Notes under the pieces: model-generated
Seen by the model: the letters and a program-made list of their open reading frames with translations, nothing else
What the model was told of the DNA's origin: nothing
Database searches by the model: none
Source of the DNA: CAYQLK01 sp964426075
Lineage (GTDB): Bacteria; Patescibacteriota; Microgenomatia; CAYQLK01
Direction of reading: 5' to 3'
Assembly: GCA_964426075.1 (NCBI GenBank)
Contig: CAYROP010000027.1
Location: 1 to 10,789 of the forward strand
Length of the DNA stretch: 10,789 bases
Translations under genes and position numbers: made by a program
In this document: positions 7,334 through 10,789 of the stretch, piece after piece
Position numbering within the stretch: position 1 is the stretch's first letter
Layout of the letters: each line of letters begins with the position of its first letter

Positions 7334-7365
7334 AAAAAAAACCGCCCCAAAAAATTGGTAGCGGT
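7334..7365 (-). terminator. Minus-strand intrinsic terminator downstream of trpS
   Basis: Read on the minus strand, ACCGC (7361-7365) pairs with GCGGT (7341-7345), probably extended by CC/GG pairs across a small bulge, around an A/T-rich loop. It is followed by seven or more T (7334-7340). It is the first good terminator after the trpS stop at 7544 and so would give trpS a 3' untranslated region of about 180 nt. Confidence 0.7.
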
Positions 7366-7386
7366 ATATATAACCTATTAGACATA

Positions 7387-7395
7387 ATTATATCA
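7387..7395 (-). promoter_or_regulatory. Extended -10 promoter-like element
   Basis: The minus strand reads TGATATAAT, a perfect TGnTATAAT extended -10. No matching -35 is seen. A start near 7380 would run into the terminator at 7334-7365 after only about 15 nt, so it would give a transcript of about 45 nt unless read through. Chance occurrence in AT-rich DNA is possible. Confidence 0.4.
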
Positions 7396-7404
7396 CTTCT
7401 TAAA

Positions 7405-7524
7405 TTCATGCTTGCACAGCAAGCAAACTAGCCAAATATTTCACTGTGAACGCCTTTTGTTTTGCGACGGCAAAACAAGGTGCTCGACGCTAGCAAGCCA
7501 AAGAGCTGAAGTGAATAGTGAAAT
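7405..7524. ncRNA. Structured non-coding block 3' of trpS, nested inverted repeats
   Basis: An outer inverted repeat ATTTCACT (7438-7445) / AGTGAAAT (7517-7524) encloses a perfect 9-bp stem TTGTTTTGC (7457-7465) / GCAAAACAA (7470-7478) with loop GACG. A further hairpin GCTTGC-ACA-GCAAGC (7410-7424) lies to the left. A second GCAAGC (7493-7498) could compete for the same GCTTGC, so two alternative folds are possible. TTCAC/GTGAA motifs recur at 7440, 7446, 7511 and 7518. The 9-bp stem has no T-run on either strand, so it is not a simple terminator. It may be the trpS 3' untranslated region, a small RNA, or a decayed mobile element; I cannot tell the strand. Confidence 0.4.
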
Positions 7525-7543
7525 TAAATAAAAAATAAAAATA

Positions 7544-8527
7544 TTAGAGAAGCCTCATCGCTTTCCTAACAGACCGCATCGTCTCACGAGTAACCAAACT
7601 CGCTCTTTCTGTACCGTCTCTTAGTACCTCCATTGCATCTTTATCGCTAATCGATTCTCTTTTTTGTCTAATTGGTGTCAAAAAATTATTAATTTCGTTA
7701 AACAAATACTCTTTTATTACCACGTCCCCTAATTGACCTTTTCTATATTCATCTTTAAGAGAATCAAGCATATCTTTATTCTTCATAAAAATATCCAAGT
7801 ACATAAAAACCACATTCCCTTCAATATGACCCGGATCAGTCGCTTTTATCCTTGTTGGATCTGTATACATTTTGTTTATCTTTTTCTTAAGCTCTTCCAC
7901 AGAGTCTTTCAGGTAAATTGCATTCCCTAAACTCTTACTCATCTTTGCTTTACCATCTAACCCCACCAACCTCGGCATCTCACCAACCCTAGCCATAGGT
8001 TCTGGAAAAACATCTCCATAAATTTTATTAAAACTCCTAGCAATTTCTCTTGTTTGTTCAATGTGTGGCACCTGGTCTTCCCCTACTGGCACAAGGTTAG
8101 CCTTAACAGCCAAAATATCAGCCGCTTGAGAAACTGGATACATCAAAAACCCTAGAGGCAAAGACTCCTGCATTTTTTTCTGTTTCATTTCATCCTTAAC
8201 CGTTGGATTACGCTGCAGGCGGGAAACTGTAACAAGATTGGCAAAAAATACTGTTAATTCTGCTATTTCCGGAATAGCCGATTGCAAAAAAATCGTTGCT
8301 TTTTTAGGATCAACCCCAACCGCCAAATTATCTTTAACTACCTCCAAAACATTTTCCTTAACCTTTTCGGGATTATCAAAATTATCCGTCAATGCTTGCA
8401 CATCAGCGACCAAGACATAAGTATCGAACTCATCCTGCAACTGCACTCTATTAGACAGTGATCCAAAATAGTGACCCAAATGAAGTGGCCCAGTCGGCCT
8501 ATCTCCGGTCAAAATTCTCTTTTTCAT
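7544..8527 (-). CDS. trpS: Tryptophanyl-tRNA synthetase
   Basis: This class I aminoacyl-tRNA synthetase attaches tryptophan to tRNA-Trp in the cytoplasm. It has 327 residues, the usual length for bacterial TrpRS. It begins MKKRILTGDRPTGPLHLGHYFG, where HLGH (16-19) is the HIGH-type ATP site. The TrpRS-specific stretch LMYPVSQAADILAVKA (128-143) carries the tryptophan-pocket Asp137, and GEDQVPHIEQTREIARSFN follows at 149-167. The KMSKS loop is intact (KAKMSKSLGNAI, 193-204). The C-terminal helical anticodon-binding part ends in RKAMRLL. The promoter sits against the start codon, so the mRNA may be leaderless. No T-box or leader peptide is seen upstream. The structured block at 7405-7524 and the terminator at 7334-7365 lie downstream. 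Confidence 0.97.
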   Translation of the reverse strand: MKKRILTGDRPTGPLHLGHYFGSLSNRVQLQDEFDTYVLVADVQALTDNFDNPEKVKENVLEVVKDNLAVGVDPKKATIFLQSAIPEIAELTVFFANLVTVSRLQRNPTVKDEMKQKKMQESLPLGFLMYPVSQAADILAVKANLVPVGEDQVPHIEQTREIARSFNKIYGDVFPEPMARVGEMPRLVGLDGKAKMSKSLGNAIYLKDSVEELKKKINKMYTDPTRIKATDPGHIEGNVVFMYLDIFMKNKDMLDSLKDEYRKGQLGDVVIKEYLFNEINNFLTPIRQKRESISDKDAMEVLRDGTERASLVTRETMRSVRKAMRLL

Positions 8528-8534
8528 AGTCTTT

Positions 8535-8564
8535 ATTGTACTTTAAAGCAATACTTATTCTCAA
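8535..8564 (-). promoter_or_regulatory. trpS promoter, probably leaderless
   Basis: On the minus strand TTGAGA (8559-8564) is 18 nt from TACAAT (8535-8540). The trpS ATG begins only 7 nt after the -10 element, so transcription should start at or next to the A of the start codon. There is no Shine-Dalgarno sequence in between. Confidence 0.6.
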
Positions 8565-8589
8565 AAATGATTGAAAATTACGCCAAAAA

Positions 8590-8618
8590 TTGAGAGAATG
8601 CCTCGGCACTTCAAATAA
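8590..8618 (+). promoter_or_regulatory. Possible promoter of elongator tRNA-Met
   Basis: TTGAGA (8590-8595) and a weak -10, AAATAA (8613-8618), are 17 nt apart. Transcription would start near 8625, a few bases before the mature 5' end at 8630. Confidence 0.35.
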
Positions 8619-8629
8619 ACAACTATTTC

Positions 8630-8702
8630 GGCGGCGTAGCTCAGTTGGTAGAGCACGGGATTCATAAACCCGCGGTCGTTGGTTCGAGCCCAACCGTCGC
8701 CA
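8630..8702 (+). tRNA. tRNA-Met (CAT), elongator
   Basis: The cloverleaf is complete. The acceptor stem is GGCGGCG (8630-8636) with CGTCGCC (8695-8701), one G:U, and discriminator A8702. The D stem is GCTC/GAGC. The anticodon stem CGGGA/ACCCG has an A31-A39 mismatch at the loop end. The loop TTCATAA gives anticodon CAT. The T arm is GTTGG-TTCGAGC-CCAAC. G1:C72 is paired, so this is not the initiator. tRNA-Ile with a lysidine-modified CAT anticodon cannot be fully excluded, but the body resembles elongator tRNA-Met. CCA is not encoded (the next bases are CTA). A T-run follows at 8707-8711. The 3' end touches the stop codon of the opposite-strand zinc-ribbon gene with no spacer. Confidence 0.93.
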
Positions 8703-8915
8703 CTAATTTTTCTTGGAATACAACTCTATATAACCACAGGTTGTGCACTTATACGCGACAATATCAGACGCATTTTTTAAACCCAAACCAAATCTTGTTA
8801 TCTTCTCACCCCACTGCAAATTATATTTCTGCCAATCTTCAGATCGATCAGGTACAACCCCCTCTTCCATCTTTGATTTACACTTCGGACAAATTTTAGT
8901 TTTTTCCTCACTCAT
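8703..8915 (-). CDS. Small zinc-ribbon protein, 70 residues
   Basis: Two CxxC knuckles, Cys9/Cys12 (ICPKCKSKMEEG) and Cys57/Cys60 (YKCTTCGYIELY), would bind one zinc ion. The 44-residue linker carries Trp and Tyr residues (EDWQKYNLQW). The pattern of CPKC, M-EG, a middle part and then Y-C--CGY-E resembles small bacterial zinc-ribbon families of unknown function such as DUF6487; that family name is from memory and uncertain. There is no signal peptide or membrane helix. The ATG at 8915 lacks a clear ribosome-binding site and lies 17 nt downstream of the tRNA-fMet terminator, so transcription is either read-through or from an unseen promoter. The stop codon directly abuts the 3' end of the opposite-strand tRNA-Met. 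Its transcript would run antisense through that tRNA towards trpS. Confidence 0.75.
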   Translation of the reverse strand: MSEEKTKICPKCKSKMEEGVVPDRSEDWQKYNLQWGEKITRFGLGLKNASDIVAYKCTTCGYIELYSKKN

Positions 8916-8931
8916 CTAATCAAATCTTAAC

Positions 8932-8969
8932 AAAAAAAACCGACCCTTATTTAATTAGGGTCGGTTTTT
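8932..8969 (-). terminator. Terminator of initiator tRNA-Met
   Basis: AAAAACCGACCCT (8935-8947) and AGGGTCGGTTTTT (8957-8969) form a perfect stem with a 9-nt A/T loop. On the minus strand it ends in a run of eight T (8932-8939). It starts 6 nt after the mature tRNA 3' end. The stem is symmetrical and could also stop plus-strand transcription. Confidence 0.92.
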
Positions 8970-8974
8970 ACTAG

Positions 8975-9046
8975 TTGCGGCGCGTAGAGTCGAACTACGT
9001 ATCTCCAGATTATGAGCCTGGCGTGTTCCCGGTACACCACACCGCT
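8975..9046 (-). tRNA. Initiator tRNA-Met (CAT)
   Basis: Folded on the minus strand, acceptor positions 2-7 (GCGGTG) pair with 66-71 (CGCCGC), with one U:G pair, while positions 1 and 72 are A and A. This lack of a 1:72 pair is the bacterial initiator hallmark needed for formylation and for evading EF-Tu. The D stem is GTGT/ACAC with a short 7-nt loop holding GG. The anticodon stem is CCAGG/TCTGG and the loop CTCATAA carries CAT. The T arm is CGTAG-TTCGACT-CTACG. Discriminator A73 is followed by CTA, so CCA is not encoded. Unusually, pairs 29-31 are A:U, G:C and G:U instead of three G:C pairs, and 11:24 is U:A as in elongators. It has its own promoter and terminator. Confidence 0.88.
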
Positions 9047-9074
9047 TTATGTGAGTTATTCTATCCGTCGCAGA

Positions 9075-9103
9075 ATTCTATCACTTGAAGCTAATCTGGT
9101 CAA
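9075..9103 (-). promoter_or_regulatory. Promoter of initiator tRNA-Met
   Basis: On the minus strand TTGACC (9098-9103) is exactly 17 nt from TAGAAT (9075-9080), the best sigma70-type match in the window. Transcription would start near 9068, about 22 nt before the mature 5' end. The -35 directly follows the stop codon of the ftsB-like gene (9104-9106). Confidence 0.75.
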
Positions 9104-9445
9104 TTAAAACAAATAATCAAGCCATTTTTTCCAATTAGGAATCTCCTCAGTTTTTACTTCAGCCTCAGGTGTAGCCTGCTCCTGCTTAAAAATCACTGTT
9201 GATTCTCCTGAAATTCCATATCCCAGCTTCTCTCTTGCCTCCTTTTCAATAAAAAAGTTAGTCTGCCTATACGCCTTTTCTTCCTTTAATTTAGCATTTT
9301 CAGCCTCAAGTTTTTGCACTTCCATCTGAGTCTGATCAATTCTATCCCCACTATCAAAAAACTCCAAAAATTGCCGAGTAAAAACAACTATCAACCACAG
9401 ACCAAAGGCTATCATAAGTAATTGCAAAATCCATTTTGATCTCAT
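9104..9445 (-). CDS. FtsB/DivIC-like septum formation initiator protein
   Basis: This small bitopic division protein would join FtsL and FtsQ/DivIB homologues in the divisome and signal to septal peptidoglycan synthesis. With the ATG at 9445 it has 113 residues; a TTG at 9472 would add nine. A short basic N-terminus (MRSK) is followed by one membrane helix (about 5-23, WILQLLMIAFGLWLIVVF). Then comes a coiled coil (about 34-60; MEVQKLEAENAKLKEEKAY) and the family motif EKEAREKLGYGISGESTVIF (67-86). A Glu-rich linker and an aromatic end (NWKKWLDYLF) close it. I prefer 9445 because a -10 element (TACAAT, 9452-9457) would start transcription at that ATG. Initiator tRNA-Met follows with its own promoter. 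The symbol is left empty because FtsB and DivIC cannot be separated here. Confidence 0.85.
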   Translation of the reverse strand: MRSKWILQLLMIAFGLWLIVVFTRQFLEFFDSGDRIDQTQMEVQKLEAENAKLKEEKAYRQTNFFIEKEAREKLGYGISGESTVIFKQEQATPEAEVKTEEIPNWKKWLDYLF

Positions 9446-9451
9446 ATCTCC

Positions 9452-9457
9452 ATTGTA
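9452..9457 (-). promoter_or_regulatory. Possible -10 of the ftsB-like gene, leaderless type
   Basis: The minus strand reads TACAAT, then GGAGAT, then ATG at 9445. The 6-nt spacing would put transcription start at the start codon, as at trpS (same hexamer, 7 nt). The -35 region is poor. GGAG is too close to the ATG to serve as a normal Shine-Dalgarno sequence. Confidence 0.4.
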
Positions 9458-9500
9458 TCTTTTCAACACCAAACCTAAAAATCATCAGCTAAAACCATAC

Positions 9501-9530
9501 TTGACAGTACTGTTATACATAAGCTACACT
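9501..9530 (+). promoter_or_regulatory. Promoter of the Xer-like recombinase gene
   Basis: A consensus -35 TTGACA (9501-9506) is 18 nt from TACACT (9525-9530). Transcription would start near 9537, giving a leader of about 70 nt. A perfect 10-bp palindrome, ACAGTACTGT (9505-9514), overlaps the -35 and spacer and could be an operator. The leader could form a 5-bp hairpin, CAGGG (9552-9556) with CCCTG (9574-9578). Confidence 0.6.
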
Positions 9531-9606
9531 ATCCCATAGTTCATCATGCCCCAGGGCAATCAAAGCTAATTTACCCTGAAATTTGATTATTATTTAAAAA
9601 TTAATT

Positions 9607-10503
9607 ATGGCCGCAAAATCAGACCCAATTGCCCTTAAAAATGCCCATCAAACATTTATTGACCACCTCAAAGGTAAAAACCGAGCTTCAGCCACGGTAC
9701 TTGCCTATGGTAAAGATATTGAGCAGCTTGTAGCATTCTTGCAAGAACTCCAAAAAAACCACGTTCACGAAGTCTCCACTGCTGACATTAATGCCTTTTT
9801 AGCCAAACTCGGCAAAGAAGGATACACTCCAAAAAGCGTTTCTCGAAAGCTTAATTCAACCAAAACATTTTTCCGTTTTCTAAAAATTGAAGAAATCATC
9901 ACAGACGACCCTTCTGCTATGGTCGCACACCCAAAATTTGAAACCAAACAGCCTCGAGTTCTCACACCGCTTGAATATCGCGCCCTACGCGACGCTGCAC
10001 GCAGCGATGCCAGAATTTCAGCCGTAATTGAGCTTTTACTTCAAACAGGTATGCGCATTGGTGAACTTGCTAGAATCAGAATCGAAGATATCTTTCTTTC
10101 TGAAGGGAAAAAAGAAGGCAGAATCTACATTCGCCCATTTGAAGGCCACACTGAACGCACAATTCCTTTAAATTCTGCCGCTGAAGAAGCTGTCAAGCGT
10201 TATCTCAAAGAGCGTAAAGATGCTAAACCTGACGATAATTTATTTGTTACCAAAAACAACAAACCGCTTCTTATCCGCAATATTCGCACAGCAATCGATC
10301 GCTACTTCAAAAAAGCCGGCATTGCTCAAGCTAAGGTCAACGACCTACGCCACACTTGGGTACATCACCATCTCTCAAAAGGTACATCTGTTGTGCTTAT
10401 TTCCAAACTCGCAGGACACAAAAGGCTCTCCACTACTGAAAGATATCTTGGTTTAATTGAACCAAAGAAAAATTCGGAAAAAGTTAAGCTAGAAGAGCTT
10501 TAA
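9607..10503 (+). CDS. Tyrosine recombinase, XerC/XerD-like, with altered active site
   Basis: This 298-residue protein has the standard Xer layout: an N-terminal SAM-like DNA-binding domain (about 8-95, with FIDHLKGKNRASATVLAYGKDI and SVSRKLNSTKTFFRFL) and a C-terminal catalytic domain (about 115-283). Members cut and rejoin DNA through a phosphotyrosine, typically resolving chromosome dimers at dif. Catalytic Arg150 (LLQTGMRIGEL), Arg248 (NDLRHT), His271 (LAGHKRLST) and Tyr280 (TTERYL) are present. The beta-hairpin lysine (GKG in E. coli XerD) aligns with Glu179 in PFEGHTER, and the first His of HxxR is Asn245 (VNDLRHT). It may be a diverged chromosomal Xer or an integrase remnant. It has its own promoter; ATG at 9607, with no clear ribosome-binding site. 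Its closest gene, the 58-residue frame, is convergent. Confidence 0.9.
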   Translation: MAAKSDPIALKNAHQTFIDHLKGKNRASATVLAYGKDIEQLVAFLQELQKNHVHEVSTADINAFLAKLGKEGYTPKSVSRKLNSTKTFFRFLKIEEIITDDPSAMVAHPKFETKQPRVLTPLEYRALRDAARSDARISAVIELLLQTGMRIGELARIRIEDIFLSEGKKEGRIYIRPFEGHTERTIPLNSAAEEAVKRYLKERKDAKPDDNLFVTKNNKPLLIRNIRTAIDRYFKKAGIAQAKVNDLRHTWVHHHLSKGTSVVLISKLAGHKRLSTTERYLGLIEPKKNSEKVKLEEL

Positions 10504-10558
10504 ACAAAACTTCAGTCACTTTTCAAGCAAGTTTGTGGTTGTCTATTGGATAAAACTG

Positions 10559-10735
10559 CTACTTATCCTTCTTTCCTTTTGCTTTATCTAACTCAGAAGA
10601 AATCAGCCCATACCCAATAATTACCATAATCGGTATCAAAAATAGCCTCCAAAACCAGCTAAGGTAAAAAATCAAAAATAATCCACCTATCCCTGCTAAA
10701 CCAATCATTGCAATAATCGTGTAACGTTTCAGCAT
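10559..10735 (-). CDS. Small membrane protein, 58 residues, two possible helices
   Basis: On the minus strand an ATG at 10735 opens 58 codons ending in TAG (10559-10561). After MLKRYT come two hydrophobic segments, about 7-25 (IIAMIGLAGIGGLFLIFYL) and 31-46 (LFLIPIMVIIGYGLIS), separated by SWFWR. The highly charged tail is ELDKAKGKKDK. The basic tail and basic N-terminus suggest a helical hairpin with both ends in the cytoplasm. I do not recognise a family. Codon use and the G-over-C bias on the coding strand match the other minus-strand genes, which supports a real gene. No Shine-Dalgarno sequence is visible before the ATG. It is convergent with the recombinase gene, 55 nt away, with no clear terminator between them. 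Confidence 0.5.
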   Translation of the reverse strand: MLKRYTIIAMIGLAGIGGLFLIFYLSWFWRLFLIPIMVIIGYGLISSELDKAKGKKDK

Positions 10736-10789
10736 ATTTTTTTATTTCTAATATATTTGTTAACATTAATGATTGGCACCATGGATCAT

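Larger units (their letters stand above)
7158..7543. other. Region without a confident gene, between the DUF1653-like gene and trpS
   Basis: This very AT-rich stretch lies between convergent genes. From left to right it holds a possible 45-residue minus-strand membrane peptide (7171-7308), a minus-strand terminator (7334-7365), a minus-strand extended -10 element (7387-7395) and a structured block with nested inverted repeats (7405-7524). No tRNA, CRISPR repeat or insertion-sequence end is seen. Confidence 0.7.

Noticed and set aside
7278..7385. Minus-strand frame of 35 codons beginning just after the TATAAT at 7387
   Set aside because: Its ATG is only 1 nt from the -10 element, so it would not be in the transcript from that promoter. 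The frame also runs through the terminator hairpin and its T-run.
7457..7478. The 9-bp TTGTTTTGC hairpin as an intrinsic terminator
   Set aside because: Neither strand has a T-run right after the stem. The terminator at 7334-7365 is a much better stop for trpS.
8528..8629. T-box or tryptophan leader control of trpS
   Set aside because: The gap is about 100 nt, has no T-box motif or leader peptide with Trp codons, and the predicted transcript starts at the ATG.
8499..8693. Minus-strand frame of 64 codons over the tRNA-Met and the trpS start
   Set aside because: Its N-terminal half is just the antisense translation of the tRNA-Met (8630-8702) and it overlaps the trpS promoter and start.
8645..8899. 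Plus-strand frame of 84 codons across tRNA-Met and the zinc-ribbon gene
   Set aside because: It starts inside the tRNA and runs antisense to the zinc-ribbon gene, whose paired CxxC motifs show the real coding frame.
1..10789. Recoded UGA (glycine), as in Gracilibacteria and Absconditabacteria
   Set aside because: Conserved genes are read through in full with the standard code, and no in-frame TGA needs a sense reading.
1..10789. CRISPR arrays, insertion sequences, phage or defence systems
   Set aside because: I saw no evenly spaced repeats, transposase or capsid-like frames. The tyrosine recombinase alone is not evidence of an element, as no att repeats or cargo were found beside it.

Overview
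The window looks like a chromosomal segment of a small-genome bacterium of the Candidate Phyla Radiation (Patescibacteria), possibly near Microgenomates. This is inference. It rests on AT-rich sequence, compact one-directional gene strings, a free-standing MetRS-type tRNA-binding domain, a free-standing Pol I-type 5'-3' exonuclease, tRNAs without encoded CCA, TTG starts, few Shine-Dalgarno sequences and promoters placed right against start codons. The standard bacterial code fits: TGA does not interrupt the genes and tryptophan is TGG.

Layout. (1) 1-195, plus strand: the C-terminus of a membrane protein with a strong intrinsic terminator. (2) 222-6422, minus strand: a tight six-gene operon, in transcription order a MetRS beta-like tRNA-binding protein, FtsH protease, 5'-3' exonuclease, a GT4 glycosyltransferase, formamidopyrimidine-DNA glycosylase (mutM/fpg) and RecF. 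Spacings are 2 to 45 nt, with one short overlap. (3) 6423-6547: a divergent promoter region. (4) 6548-7157, plus strand: a GC-richer gene with a DUF1653-like C-terminal domain, a probable degenerate second copy of that domain, and a terminator sharing 16 identical bases with the one at 173-188. (5) 7158-7543: no confident gene, but a promoter, a terminator, a possible 45-residue membrane peptide and a strongly structured stretch downstream of trpS. (6) 7544-9472: trpS, elongator tRNA-Met, a small zinc-ribbon gene, initiator tRNA-Met and an FtsB/DivIC-like division gene. (7) 9501-10735: a XerC/D-like tyrosine recombinase on the plus strand, convergent with a 58-residue membrane protein.

How the genes fit together. 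The operon joins translation (tRNA-binding domain), membrane proteolysis (FtsH), cell-surface glycan synthesis (glycosyltransferase) and DNA repair (exonuclease, Fpg, RecF). The right half is translation (TrpRS, both methionine tRNAs) plus division and chromosome segregation (FtsB-like, Xer).

There is no obvious new defence or mobile system. The most unusual points are an initiator tRNA without the usual three G:C anticodon-stem pairs, a Xer recombinase in which two catalytic positions appear replaced, an FtsH with leucine instead of the pore phenylalanine, the duplicated DUF1653-like protein, and the structured non-coding region 3' of trpS.
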